Assembly: GCF_002884495.1 (NCBI RefSeq) | Contig: NZ_KZ614145.1 | Coordinates: 2,556,423-2,620,422, forward strand | From: Rummeliibacillus pycnus | GTDB taxonomy: Bacteria; Bacillota; Bacilli; Bacillales_A; Planococcaceae | Length of the DNA: 64,000 nt | Direction of reading: 5' to 3' | Shown: positions 18,657 to 28,032 of the stretch, piece by piece | Layout: each line of letters starts with the position of its first letter | Numbering within the stretch: the first letter of the stretch is position 1 | Position numbers and translations under genes: made by a program | The notes under the pieces: model-generated | The model's database searches: none | The model's input: the letters and a program-made list of their open reading frames with translations, nothing else | Told to the model about the DNA's origin: nothing

Positions 18657-19265
18657 ATGAAAAAAGTATTTCAACAAATCAAAGTGGCATTTTTAACCTC
18701 TATAGTGATGATAATAATTTGTGGACTTATTTATCCATTTGCTGTGACCGCTATTGCACAATTCATTTTCCACGATCAAGCAAATGGTAGTTTGATAAAA
18801 ATAAACGATCAAGTCGTAGGGTCAAAATTAATCGGCCAAACCTTTGAAAATCCTGCTCACTTTGTGAGTCGTGTTTCAAGTATAAATTATAATGTATATG
18901 AAAAAAATGATACCAACTATGCAGGTGTAAGCTCAGGAAACTTTAACTATTCTCCTTCTAATCCAGAGTTAACAAAACGGATCACTAATAGTGTAGATGA
19001 ATTTTTAAAGAACAATCCTACCGTTTCAAAAAAAGACATTCCTGCTGATTTAATGACAAGTTCTGGCTCTGGTCTAGATCCACATATATCAATTGCATCA
19101 GCTGAAATACAAGTTAATCGTATTGCCATAGCATCTCATTTATCAAAAGAAGAAATACAAAATATTATAAGAAAAGCTACATCCAAAAAGGTATTCGGTG
19201 TGTTAGGAGAAGATAAAATGAATGTGTTAGAAGCTAACATTTTAATAGATCAGAAGATGAAGTAA
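18657..19265 (+). CDS. kdpC: KdpC subunit
   Basis: About 202 residues. The start ATG 18657 follows GGGGGGAAGG; a TTG at 18642 would precede that site. A single N-terminal transmembrane helix (ILIICGLIYPF region) is followed by an extracellular domain with the family motifs VGSKLIGQ.F, HFVSRVSS, and SGSGLDPHIS. It stabilises KdpAB and completes the operon. Confidence 0.95.
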   Translation: MKKVFQQIKVAFLTSIVMIIICGLIYPFAVTAIAQFIFHDQANGSLIKINDQVVGSKLIGQTFENPAHFVSRVSSINYNVYEKNDTNYAGVSSGNFNYSPSNPELTKRITNSVDEFLKNNPTVSKKDIPADLMTSSGSGLDPHISIASAEIQVNRIAIASHLSKEEIQNIIRKATSKKVFGVLGEDKMNVLEANILIDQKMK

Positions 19266-19321
19266 GGAACCATTATGACAAATCCTAATAAATCACCAAC
19301 CAAAGAGACAAACATAAAAAA

Positions 19322-19359
19322 AGTAGGGGCTGTCCAATAAGTGGATCAGCTCCTCTACT
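19322..19359. terminator. Terminator between kdpC and the protease gene
   Basis: Stem AGTAGGGGCTG...TCCA / TGGATCAGCTCCTCTACT with a few mismatches. The T-run lies on the minus strand (TACTTTTTTT), so it best terminates the convergent protease gene but can also end kdp transcripts. Confidence 0.7.
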
Positions 19360-19399
19360 GTAATATTTCTAAATTTAACAGACATTATTTTTTATCATA

Positions 19400-21517
19400 C
19401 TATTTGTTCTTCCCTTTTTGCTTCCCATTATTGGGTTTATCCCCTTTTAAAATCACTTCATAAGTGAAATCTATTGGATTCAGTTGACCTGGTTTTGCTG
19501 CATAAGAAGTGATCATTTTCACGTTGCCTTCTTTTAAGATTTTCTGAATATCAAGCGCTTGTGCATCTGTTACATTAAATGGATTAACGTGATAAACACG
19601 CTCTTTACCATTTTTCTTTGTTTGAATAAATGTCACGACATAATCAAGATATTCTTTTTTTAGTTGACCAATAGATTGGAAACCGTCAGTTGATGAACTT
19701 GATTTTGATAGACCAATTTCAGGGATGCTAATATTTTTCACATACCAACCAGCTTCTTCTGAACCCCAATCTGTCATATAGCGGAATGCGATTAACACTT
19801 TTTTACCTGCATACTTGGATAAGTCAAATGTTTCAGAAGTCCATTGCTTATTCGTTCCTGTAAAACCAGGGAGGTTCGCTTTTGTATTTGGATAGCCTTC
19901 TGCAGTAATATCTGATCTTGTATGATTATTTGCTAGACTTGTCCATGTTTCCCCATTATCTGTGGATACTTGAACTGCACCAAAATCCCATTGTTCTTCA
20001 ATTTGATAATAATGGTCAAAATTCAAGGTTGCTTTATTTGTAGAAGTTAAATCTGCTTCAAAAATCATTTGATTGTCAGCTTGACTTCCCGTGTTCCCCC
20101 ATAACACTTGCTTTCCAGAACCCATTGGATCTTCGACAGTTTTCCATTGTAATGGTAAGAAATCGGCACCATTAAATCTCATCCCTCTAATTTCTTTTGT
20201 GAAATCAAGAGATTTAAAATCACCGCCCCATGCAGGAACTCCCGCTTTTTCATATACTTGTGCCTTGTCAAAATCAATTGTTTTTCCTCGTTTAGTCCCT
20301 TGCTTATCTATTATTAAATGACGTAAATCAATACTATCAATATCGTAATCTTTGCTAACTGAACGATCGTCTAATGTGATAGCTGTCATAAAGTTTTGAT
20401 AGACATCTGTGAAATTCTTATTCAGCTTATATTGTTTTAGTATATTTTCGATGCTTTCAATCCCTTGTGAAGTACTATCAGTTGCTAATGATTTAATAAA
20501 GTCATGCCCAAATTTATCGTATAAATAAAGCATGAACAAATATACTTCACCATAATCCGCAATTGTTTCTGGACCAGTTTCTGCACCATAATGTTCATCC
20601 CAATTCACTAGTGAGTTTTCAGGATGATCAAGGAAAAAGTTAATAGAACCATCATCGTGTCCATAACCACCTAGATACTCAGCGAAAGTAGACAGCCCCT
20701 CATTGATCCATGATTCCTCAGATGGATCATTATCCGCTTGGATTAAATGTTGTAATTCATGAATTGTCGTTCCGAAGTAGGTAGATTCTAAGCGACTATC
20801 CCAGGAATTCGTATCAATTGTAATGATATTTCGATTGATATATTTTTCTAATGTTTGCCAGAAGAAACCTGCAACAAAGAATGGATAGTCAGGGTTATTC
20901 CATCCATCATCCTGAATATTATCAACAAGCATAATTACTTTATCTGACCCTGTATAATAATCCTTTGGTAATCCTACCATCCCTGGTAATGGTGATTTAG
21001 AACCATCTAACGCATCAGGTGTGCCAAAGAAATTTGTTGCTTTCGCATAAATATTTTTATCAAATTCATCACGTAGCTTGTCCACTTGTTCTTGTGTTAC
21101 AACGTCAGGTTTTCGTGGATTATTTGGACCATATGATAAATCATGTGCAACCCATACTTCTACATTATCCCCAACGCTTCGTAATGTAAATTCCTTAAAC
21201 TCTAGATTACGATTTAAGAATACTTTAGTTCCTCCATCGTATGTGAAGTTAGGATCTGCTTCTTCATCTGACACTGCTAGTTCCTTCGCTTCACCAGCTT
21301 GTTCTTTAATCTTTTGCTCGGCTTTCTTTTGGAATTCCGCACTTTCAGTTTGTTTACTTAGCTGATGATCAATATCAATTCGATCACCATATCGATCTGT
21401 ATTCCAATTTTCATAAGACTTTGTAGCAGCACTAGCTTCTTCACTAGCTAAAGGACTCATCAACGATAGTACTAAGCTACTTGAGAGTAGTAAAGAACCC
21501 AACTTTACCTTCTTCAT
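19400..21517 (-). CDS. Secreted zinc metallopeptidase (HELQH; M30/InhA-like)
   Basis: A 705-residue exported protein with a Sec signal peptide (cleavage likely after ASA near residue 30). The zinc site TTIHELQHLIQ is near residue 252, and ESWINEGLSTFAEYLG about 20 residues on supplies a probable third ligand Glu, as in gluzincin peptidases of the hyicolysin (M30) type. The C-terminal half holds a beta-rich region with WDFGAVQVSTDNGETWTSL, an immune-inhibitor-A-like, MAM-like accessory domain. The last residues are very basic (KQKGKNK). Exact family (M30 versus M6-related) is not certain. Upstream is GGGAGGGG. Confidence 0.85.
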   Translation of the reverse strand: MKKVKLGSLLLSSSLVLSLMSPLASEEASAATKSYENWNTDRYGDRIDIDHQLSKQTESAEFQKKAEQKIKEQAGEAKELAVSDEEADPNFTYDGGTKVFLNRNLEFKEFTLRSVGDNVEVWVAHDLSYGPNNPRKPDVVTQEQVDKLRDEFDKNIYAKATNFFGTPDALDGSKSPLPGMVGLPKDYYTGSDKVIMLVDNIQDDGWNNPDYPFFVAGFFWQTLEKYINRNIITIDTNSWDSRLESTYFGTTIHELQHLIQADNDPSEESWINEGLSTFAEYLGGYGHDDGSINFFLDHPENSLVNWDEHYGAETGPETIADYGEVYLFMLYLYDKFGHDFIKSLATDSTSQGIESIENILKQYKLNKNFTDVYQNFMTAITLDDRSVSKDYDIDSIDLRHLIIDKQGTKRGKTIDFDKAQVYEKAGVPAWGGDFKSLDFTKEIRGMRFNGADFLPLQWKTVEDPMGSGKQVLWGNTGSQADNQMIFEADLTSTNKATLNFDHYYQIEEQWDFGAVQVSTDNGETWTSLANNHTRSDITAEGYPNTKANLPGFTGTNKQWTSETFDLSKYAGKKVLIAFRYMTDWGSEEAGWYVKNISIPEIGLSKSSSSTDGFQSIGQLKKEYLDYVVTFIQTKKNGKERVYHVNPFNVTDAQALDIQKILKEGNVKMITSYAAKPGQLNPIDFTYEVILKGDKPNNGKQKGKNK

Positions 21518-21706
21518 AGAAAAACCCCTCCCCCATTATTTTGAAACACTTACATAATTATTCTAACATTATTGAATATTCTGAAAATGATACAGTAGTA
21601 CGATTTTCGAAATATCTAAAATACATCTAAATACATGGAAATATGCGTAAATTAAACTATTATTACTATATTGATTGCTATTATTAAATACATATTTTCT
21701 CGACAA

Positions 21707-21743
21707 AAAAAGAGTTTCCAATTTCTACTTTTGGAAACTCTTT
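21707..21743. terminator. Terminator of the YczE-family gene
   Basis: Perfect stem AAAAGAGTTTCCA / TGGAAACTCTTTT; A/T tracts on both sides. Confidence 0.85.
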
Positions 21744-21808
21744 TGATTTTTACAAAAGATCGTTGTTAAATCTTAAGGTTTATAATTTTAGAGTGACAAA
21801 ATAATCTT

Positions 21809-22438
21809 TTAGAAAAACACCACTTGTTCGTCACCAATACATTTCATCAGTAGTTTACGACAAATGCCAAGAGATAATTGAACAATAGGACCAAGTGCAA
21901 ATACCATAATAATTGTACCAATTCCAACAGGTCCTCCTAAGAGATAGCCTGCAAATGCAACAACTATTTCCATAATCGTACGTGCTAACGTAATACTACA
22001 GTGGAATTTTTCAACTGCCAGTAACATTAGGCTATCACGAGGCCCTGCCCCTAAGTTTGCGGAGATATAAATACCTCCTCCAACAGCAATTAAAATGACA
22101 CCAAGGAGAAAGTCCATAAATTGTAATGAGATATGATGAGCATCTGGTAATAACCAGTTGAAGAAATCGAGGAACAATCCGACGAAAATCATATTCATAA
22201 AGGTTCCGATTTTTGGGAGTTGACGTAATCCAATTGAGGAAATGGTGATAATGATTATTCCTGCAATATCAGACCATGCACCAATAGACATACCAAAGTG
22301 ATTAAATAGTCCAATGTGCAGAACATCCCACGAACCTACACCGAAACGTTGACCTTTTACAGTTAACGCAATGCCTAGGCCAATAACCATAATACCTGTA
22401 AAAAAGAATAGCCAACGCCATCTATTTGCTTTTTTCAT
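21809..22438 (-). CDS. YczE/YyaS/YitT-family membrane protein
   Basis: A 209-residue protein with about five to six transmembrane helices. It has two related glycine-rich loops, FGVGSWDVLHIGL (near residue 32) and LGAGPRDSLMLL (near 130), typical of the YczE family, in which the loops occur in two internal repeats. Function is unknown; in Bacillus subtilis yczE affects surfactin production, which gives no firm hint here. Stand-alone gene with its own terminator. Confidence 0.8.
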   Translation of the reverse strand: MKKANRWRWLFFFTGIMVIGLGIALTVKGQRFGVGSWDVLHIGLFNHFGMSIGAWSDIAGIIIITISSIGLRQLPKIGTFMNMIFVGLFLDFFNWLLPDAHHISLQFMDFLLGVILIAVGGGIYISANLGAGPRDSLMLLAVEKFHCSITLARTIMEIVVAFAGYLLGGPVGIGTIIMVFALGPIVQLSLGICRKLLMKCIGDEQVVFF

Positions 22439-22466
22439 ATAAATCCTTCTTTCTACAATTACAAAC

Positions 22467-22503
22467 GAAAAGCCATTCTATGTTTATACATAAATGGCTT
22501 TTC
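22467..22503 (-). terminator. Hairpin after ybaK
   Basis: Stem GAAAAGCCATT / AATGGCTTTTC in the gap between ybaK and the YczE-family gene, both on the minus strand. It can end the upstream ybaK transcript. Confidence 0.7.
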
Positions 22504-22543
22504 ATGAATTAACTTATTAATTGTATCAAGAATATGATTAATT

Positions 22544-23026
22544 TCAAGTCAGTGAAACCAACTTTGCATTGGTAGCTTTTACTAGATTTTCTGGTGCAAT
22601 ACGAATTTGCATACCGATTTTCCCTGCACTAACAAACATTTCTTCCACTTGTTCGGCAGAAATATCAATAAATGTAGGGTAATGCTTTTTCATACCAATT
22701 GGTGAACAGCCACCACGGATATATCCGGTATTTGGTAATAAATCCTTGACATGAAGCATTTCTATTTTCTTTTCGCCTACAGCTTTTGCAGCTTTTTTTA
22801 AGTTCAACTCTTCAGCTACCGGTATGACAAAAACGTAGAGATTTCCTTTACCTGCTGTTGCTACAAGGGTTTTGAATACTTTTTCTACAGGCTGGTTAAT
22901 TTTCGTTGCAACTGATACGCCGTCTATTTTTCCTTCTTCTACTTCATATTCTGCAAGTATATATGGAATTTTTTGTTGGTCTAAAAGACGTACTGCGTTT
23001 GTTTTTTGTATTTTATGTTTTGCCAC
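22544..23026 (-). CDS. ybaK: Cys-tRNA(Pro) deacylase, YbaK/EbsC family
   Basis: A 160-residue YbaK-domain protein. VFKTLVA near residue 50 contains the conserved lysine, and the GYIRGGCSPIGMKK segment near residue 100 is the family signature. It clears Cys wrongly attached to tRNA(Pro) (and related mischarging). The start is a GTG with GAGGAAG upstream. It begins 15 bases after the preceding hypothetical gene and probably shares its transcript. Confidence 0.93.
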   Translation of the reverse strand: MAKHKIQKTNAVRLLDQQKIPYILAEYEVEEGKIDGVSVATKINQPVEKVFKTLVATAGKGNLYVFVIPVAEELNLKKAAKAVGEKKIEMLHVKDLLPNTGYIRGGCSPIGMKKHYPTFIDISAEQVEEMFVSAGKIGMQIRIAPENLVKATNAKLVSLT

Positions 23027-23041
23027 AGAATCACACTTCCT

Positions 23042-23680
23042 CTATACGGCAAGATAGATAGTTGGTTGTGCAAACTGGAATCCTTGTTTCGCCATTTGCA
23101 CATGGAAAGAGTATCGGGATACCGCCTTTTTAAAAAGGCGCTTCTTCGCAATTTCCGCCTTCTCCTGTTCATTTATTGGAATTACATTTGATGCTGCACT
23201 CGTTTGAGAAGATTGGCCTTGAATACTGTGAATGTTTTTAGTAACAAGTGTAGCAACCTGATCATCTTGTTTACTTGGGTTATCAGAAGCTAACGTTGTA
23301 TAACATTCATTCTCTCGAATCGCAATTGTTAAATCGTAAGCATTAGGTTGAGAAGTTTTTATAGTCTGTTGTATAGAAGACGCGGCATTTTTCTTGGTTA
23401 TTCCATTCTGCTCATCTATGATCGCTGGGTCTACCTCATCCTCAGTCACTGTTTCTTGGCTTTCTTTCAAATCATGAATAGCAGCTTGTATTTCGGGTTG
23501 GTGCTCATGTTCTTTTTTCCCTGTCAATAATTCTACTAATTCTTCAAGTGCTGGGTTAAATTTAGGTTTAAAATATTGAGCATTTTTGCGGTAAGCATCA
23601 TCTGCTGTTTTCTGCCGAAGTGACCTCTTACGGTTTTCAATTTCTGTATAGCGATTACTAACAAGAGAAGCTATATTCAT
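23042..23680 (-). CDS. Hypothetical protein, upstream partner of ybaK
   Basis: A 212-residue soluble protein. The start ATG is after AGGGGGGATTGAC. The N-terminus is basic (NRKRSLRQK), the middle ~100 residues are polar and low in complexity (Q, S, T, N, D), and the C-terminus is more conserved in look (KKRLFKKAVSRYSFHVQMAK). No transmembrane segments and no catalytic motif seen. I do not recognise it. It is 15 bases ahead of ybaK, so co-transcription is likely. Confidence 0.7.
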   Translation of the reverse strand: MNIASLVSNRYTEIENRKRSLRQKTADDAYRKNAQYFKPKFNPALEELVELLTGKKEHEHQPEIQAAIHDLKESQETVTEDEVDPAIIDEQNGITKKNAASSIQQTIKTSQPNAYDLTIAIRENECYTTLASDNPSKQDDQVATLVTKNIHSIQGQSSQTSAASNVIPINEQEKAEIAKKRLFKKAVSRYSFHVQMAKQGFQFAQPTIYLAV

Positions 23681-23809
23681 GTCAATCCCCCCTTTTCTAA
23701 TATCAAAATAGTTAAAACTATATTAGCACCAATATTTGAGATTTAAAAATGTCTAATTTCTCAAATCTAGCCATGATATTTAACAGGAAAATTTTACTAT
23801 TCAATAACA

Positions 23810-25990
23810 CTACTTGTTATCATTATTACTAAATAATTTTTGCAAAGCTTCTGCCATCGCATTATTTACAGGCTCTTCTTGTTTTTTCATATACTTTTGA
23901 ACATCGCGTTTCGATACTTTTGTATTACCTGCTGCTTGTTTACGCTTTTCAAATGCAGATAGTTTTTCTCGGTGACCACATGAACATACAAAAATACGTC
24001 CATCACCTTCACCACGAAGTTCTAATTTTTTATGACAAACTGGACAGCGAGCATTTGTTAATGTGGATATTTTTTTCTTATATCCACAAGTTCGATCTTG
24101 GCAGATAAGCATTTTGCCACGTTTACCGTTAACTTCTAACAATAGCTTTCCACATTCTGGGCATTGTTTTCCAGTAACGTTATCGTGCTTGAATTTTTGT
24201 TCACTCGCTCTAATATCTTTTACAGTTTTTTTAGAAAAATTAACCATATTATTCATAAAATCGGATTTTTCCGCTTTTCCTTTAGCAATTTTGGTTAATT
24301 CTTTTTCCCATTCTGCTGTTAATGCTGGCGATTTTAAATCAGCTGGTGCAAGTTCTAATAACTGACGACCTTTAGATGTTGTGTATAAGTCTTTGCCCTT
24401 TTTTTCAATAACAAATGATTTAAATAGTTTTTCAATAATATCTGCACGCGTAGCAACCGTACCAATACCACCCGTTTCGTGTAATGTTTGAATTAGCTCT
24501 TTTGATTCTCCACTCATAAATTGTGTAGGATTTTCCATGGCTGCAAGTAGTGTACCTTCATTGAAACGTGCTGGTGGCTTTGTTTCACCTTGAGTCATAG
24601 CAATTGCACGAAGTTTTACAGTTTCCCCTTTTTTAAAAACAGGTAATGATTGATCAACAGAATCTTCATCATCCTGATGATAAACTTTTTTCCAACCTAA
24701 ATCTCGAACAGTGTTGCCTTTTACTTTAAATGTTTCACCATCTACTTCAAGTGTAACGGTTGTTTGGTCATATTGATAAGGACCAAAGAATACCGCTAAA
24801 AAGCGTTTGGCAATTATATCGTATAGCTTTCTCTCTTTATCCGATAAATTAGGCAAAATAGCCGGTTCTTCTGTTGGAATAATAGCATGGTGATCTGAAA
24901 CCTTCGCGTTATCCACAACACCCTTTTGTGGTTTTGCTTGTTTATTTCGTAAAAGTGAATTTGCCGCAGCACGATTATCCCCAACCGCTGATGCTTTAAT
25001 ACGATCTGCTAACGTATCAACCATATCTGATGTTAGATGTTTGGAATCTGTCCGTGGATAAGTCACGATTTTGTGATGTTCATATAAATTTTGTAATGTG
25101 GATAACGTTTCTTTTGCAGACCATCCCCAACGTTTATGTGCTTCTTTTTGTAATTCTGTCAAATCAAAAAGAGTAGGTGCGAATGTCTTTTTAGGGACTG
25201 TTTGTACATCCTCCACTTTGCCTTCATGTATATTGTCGAGTTTTTTCAGTAACTGCTCCATTTTTTCCTTATTAAAGGATTGAGTTTGGTTTGTACCTTT
25301 TTCAGACCATGTAAATGTTGCTTCGTTTGTTATTGCTTGCAAACCATAATATGTTTTGGGTTTAAAGTTTTTAATTTGTTCTTCACGTTCTGCAATCATA
25401 GCAAGTGTTGGTGTTTGTACACGACCTGTTGATAACTGTGCATTATATTTTACGGTTAATGCGCGTGTAGCGTTAATCCCCACAACCCAGTCGGCTTCTG
25501 CACGTGCTACTGCTGCTTCGTATAAATTGTTATACGCACGTCCATCTTTTAAATGTGCAAAACCTTCTTTGATGGCCTTATCCGTTACAGAAGATATCCA
25601 CAGACGTTTTATAGGTTTATGACATTTAGCTTTTTCTAAAATCCAACGTGCAACAAGCTCTCCTTCACGACCTGCATCTGTTGCGATGATTACTTGGTTA
25701 ACATCTTTACGAGCTAATTGTGCCTTTACAGCATTAAATTGTTTCGTTGTTTGACGAATTGGGACTAGCTTAAATGGATTTGGGATAATCGGTAAATCCT
25801 CCATTTTCCATTCTTTATATTTGTGATCGTATTGTTCTGGATCTGCGTGAGTGACTAGGTGACCTAGTGCCCATGTCACAATATAATTGGGACCTTCTAA
25901 AAAGCCATTCCCTTTCTTTTGACATCCTAAAACGCGTGCAATATCGCGTCCAACAGATGGTTTTTCAGCTAAAACTAATGATTTAGACAT
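23810..25990 (-). CDS. topB: DNA topoisomerase III
   Basis: About 726 residues, the length of Bacillus TopB. The Toprim domain opens LVLAEKPSVGRDIARVLG, the catalytic Tyr is in VTYPRTDSKHL, and two zinc-ribbon Cys clusters (CPECGKLLLEV...CGYKKK and CPVCHKKLELR...CSCGHREK) lie at the C-terminus. It decatenates DNA in replication and recombination. The start ATG at 25990 follows GAGAGGAG; the frame stays open upstream to 26104 but without a ribosome site. Confidence 0.95.
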   Translation of the reverse strand: MSKSLVLAEKPSVGRDIARVLGCQKKGNGFLEGPNYIVTWALGHLVTHADPEQYDHKYKEWKMEDLPIIPNPFKLVPIRQTTKQFNAVKAQLARKDVNQVIIATDAGREGELVARWILEKAKCHKPIKRLWISSVTDKAIKEGFAHLKDGRAYNNLYEAAVARAEADWVVGINATRALTVKYNAQLSTGRVQTPTLAMIAEREEQIKNFKPKTYYGLQAITNEATFTWSEKGTNQTQSFNKEKMEQLLKKLDNIHEGKVEDVQTVPKKTFAPTLFDLTELQKEAHKRWGWSAKETLSTLQNLYEHHKIVTYPRTDSKHLTSDMVDTLADRIKASAVGDNRAAANSLLRNKQAKPQKGVVDNAKVSDHHAIIPTEEPAILPNLSDKERKLYDIIAKRFLAVFFGPYQYDQTTVTLEVDGETFKVKGNTVRDLGWKKVYHQDDEDSVDQSLPVFKKGETVKLRAIAMTQGETKPPARFNEGTLLAAMENPTQFMSGESKELIQTLHETGGIGTVATRADIIEKLFKSFVIEKKGKDLYTTSKGRQLLELAPADLKSPALTAEWEKELTKIAKGKAEKSDFMNNMVNFSKKTVKDIRASEQKFKHDNVTGKQCPECGKLLLEVNGKRGKMLICQDRTCGYKKKISTLTNARCPVCHKKLELRGEGDGRIFVCSCGHREKLSAFEKRKQAAGNTKVSKRDVQKYMKKQEEPVNNAMAEALQKLFSNNDNK

Positions 25991-26090
25991 AATCCGGCTC
26001 CTCTCAATATCTTCTATTATAACGGAAATAAAGTGTAGATTAAAAAATGATGCTGCGATTTTATACGAAAGTAGCTTGTTTGGAAGAACA

Positions 26091-26122
26091 AAAAACCCCG
26101 GCATTGTAGAAATGTCGAGGAT
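26091..26122 (-). terminator. Terminator of the first ABC-F gene
   Basis: Minus-strand stem CCTCGACATT / AATGCCGGGG followed by TTTTTT. Confidence 0.85.
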
Positions 26123-26148
26123 TCTTTAAATCTAGAAACTATCAAAAA

Positions 26149-27936
26149 TTAAGATTCAGCTAACCATTCTTCATATAATCGGTCTACTTGTTTTTTTAGC
26201 TTTTTATACTCCCAATCAGATAAACAAGATTGTTGCATTCTTTTTTCGATCTTTTCAATTTGCTGTTCAGTTGTTAATACCTTAGCCTGTTTGGATGATT
26301 TCGTTGTTTTTTGTTTACTTTGAATAGGAACTATTGCCTGTTGTTTTAGCTTAGCCCATTGATAATCCCCATGATGAATCGTAATCTTCTGATCTTCAAT
26401 CCAAGCAATTTTCGAAAAAATCTTTTGCAAAAAATAGCGATCATGACTTACAGCAATAATGGTACCTGCAAAATTTTGAAGGTTATCCTCTAGCACTTCT
26501 CTCGATTCAATATCTAAATGGTTTGTCGGTTCATCTAATATGAGAAGATTAATGTTTTGTTGCATTAATTGAGCCAAACGTAACCGCATCTTCTCTCCAC
26601 CACTTAAATCCCGTACTTTTTTATAAACATCATAGCCATAAAACAGAAATTGTGCGAGCTTGTGTCTTGCCTCTTCTTCTGTCATTGAAATATTTTCCCG
26701 GAATGCATCGATTAATCGAATTTGGTCATCTACTACATCAAATTGCTGAGCTAGATAACCTATTTTTACGTTACTTCCTAAAATACATTGTCCTTCATCA
26801 GGATGGATTTTTCCAAGTATCATCTTTAGTAAAGTCGATTTTCCTGTTCCATTTTTGCCAACAATCGCCAAACAATCTTGCCAGTATACAGAGAAATTCA
26901 CTTCGTTAAATAGTGCTGTTTCGTATGCTTTTGAGACATTCTTAACTGTAACAACTTCTTTTCCACTTCGATCCGCAGCCTCTAATTGCAGATTCATTTT
27001 CTTTTCAATTTTTGGCCTTTTCACTAATTCTATTCGTTCTAAAGCCTTTTCCATACTTTTCGCTTTACGATATAAATCAGGATTTGGAGGAGAAGCCTCA
27101 TTTGCCCATTGTCTTAAACGTTTAATGGCTTCTTTCATCTTTTTAATTTTCTTTTGTTGCTCCTCGTATTGAGCAAATTCTTGTGCAACTTTTTCCTCCT
27201 TACCTTTCATATAAGCATCGTAATTGCCATGAAAAGTACTGGCTTCTCCATCTTCTAGTTCGATCACTTTTTGTACAACATTATTCATAAATTGACGGTC
27301 ATGTGAAACCACAATAATAGTACCAGCAAAACTCTTTACATATTCCTCTAACCATTCAATGGCCTGTAAATCCAAATGATTTGTGGGCTCATCTAGCAAT
27401 AAAATTGAAGGACATTTTAGTAAAATTTGACCTAGCATAACCTTCGTCTTTTCTCCACCACTCAACTCATCAAACTTTTGCCCAAGTAATGGACTAAGGC
27501 CTAATCCATTTGCGACACTTGCTATTTTCGATTCCATTTCATAGCCATCAAGTTGCATAAATTGTTCTTGTAATTGACCATAATCTTTAAGAATCTTTTC
27601 TAAATGATTCGTTGTCGCCATCTGCTGCTCAAGGTCTGTCATTTTACGTTGAATATTCAATAGTGTAGCGAATGCCTCCATTAGAACACTTTTCACTGAA
27701 TAATCAGGATAAAAAGGAATTTGATGCAAATAGCCAATTGTACTATCTTTCTTTTTAATAATTCTCCCTGTATCTGGTGTCTCTACACCCGCTAATAGTT
27801 GTAATAACGTTGTTTTACCACAACCATTATTCCCAACAATCGCTACGTGCTCTGCTTCTTTAATATCAACCGTTAAATTTTCAAAAATAATATGACCACC
27901 AAATAATTTGGTTATATTTTCTGCTTTTATAGACAT
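26149..27936 (-). CDS. ABC-F family ATPase (ribosome-associated, possibly antibiotic protection)
   Basis: A 595-residue protein with two ABC domains and no membrane segments. Walker A motifs are GNNGCGKTT (near residue 36) and GKNGTGKST (near 361); both signatures are LSGGEK and both Walker B regions end LLDEPTNHLD. The domains are joined by a long Lys/Glu-rich linker (around residues 235-320), the element that reaches into the ribosome. ABC-F proteins act on the ribosome as translation factors or drug protectors. The leader ORF and attenuator upstream resemble those of antibiotic-inducible ABC-F genes, favouring a resistance role (inference). It starts after CGGAGG. Confidence 0.9.
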   Translation of the reverse strand: MSIKAENITKLFGGHIIFENLTVDIKEAEHVAIVGNNGCGKTTLLQLLAGVETPDTGRIIKKKDSTIGYLHQIPFYPDYSVKSVLMEAFATLLNIQRKMTDLEQQMATTNHLEKILKDYGQLQEQFMQLDGYEMESKIASVANGLGLSPLLGQKFDELSGGEKTKVMLGQILLKCPSILLLDEPTNHLDLQAIEWLEEYVKSFAGTIIVVSHDRQFMNNVVQKVIELEDGEASTFHGNYDAYMKGKEEKVAQEFAQYEEQQKKIKKMKEAIKRLRQWANEASPPNPDLYRKAKSMEKALERIELVKRPKIEKKMNLQLEAADRSGKEVVTVKNVSKAYETALFNEVNFSVYWQDCLAIVGKNGTGKSTLLKMILGKIHPDEGQCILGSNVKIGYLAQQFDVVDDQIRLIDAFRENISMTEEEARHKLAQFLFYGYDVYKKVRDLSGGEKMRLRLAQLMQQNINLLILDEPTNHLDIESREVLEDNLQNFAGTIIAVSHDRYFLQKIFSKIAWIEDQKITIHHGDYQWAKLKQQAIVPIQSKQKTTKSSKQAKVLTTEQQIEKIEKRMQQSCLSDWEYKKLKKQVDRLYEEWLAES

Positions 27937-27975
27937 CTACTTTTCCTCCGAATACGTAGCGAAAAGCCGTAAAAG

Positions 27976-28010
27976 CAAAAAGACTGCCCATTAACGAGCA
28001 GTCTTTTCAG
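27976..28010 (-). terminator. Attenuator hairpin before the ABC-F gene
   Basis: Minus strand GAAAAGACTGC, 10-base loop, GCAGTCTTTTT, then GCTTTT. It lies 23 bases after the leader ORF stop and only 40 bases before the ABC-F start, leaving little room for a separate promoter. Confidence 0.8.
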
Positions 28011-28028
28011 TAATTTTCTGTGAAAAGA
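28002..28028 (-). promoter_or_regulatory. Antiterminator pairing
   Basis: TCTTTTCA (28028-28021, minus) is perfectly complementary to TGAAAAGA (28009-28002), which is the 5' arm of the attenuator. The two hairpins are therefore mutually exclusive. The first strand begins five bases beyond the leader stop codon, where a terminating ribosome would mask it. Confidence 0.55.
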
Positions 28029-28032
28029 ATGG

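Noticed and set aside
19275-19340. 21-codon ORF (MTNPNKSPTK...) after kdpC with AAGGA upstream
   Set aside because: It runs into the loop of the terminator hairpin, has no recognisable content and could be chance; recorded but not annotated.
23042-23680. Assignment of the ybaK-linked protein to the SprA-related putative metalloprotease family
   Set aside because: Only a faint likeness of the C-terminus; no HExxH motif is present.
25991-26104. N-terminal extension of topoisomerase III
   Set aside because: Overlaps the ABC-F terminator and has no ribosome site; family proteins begin at MSKSLVLAEKPS.
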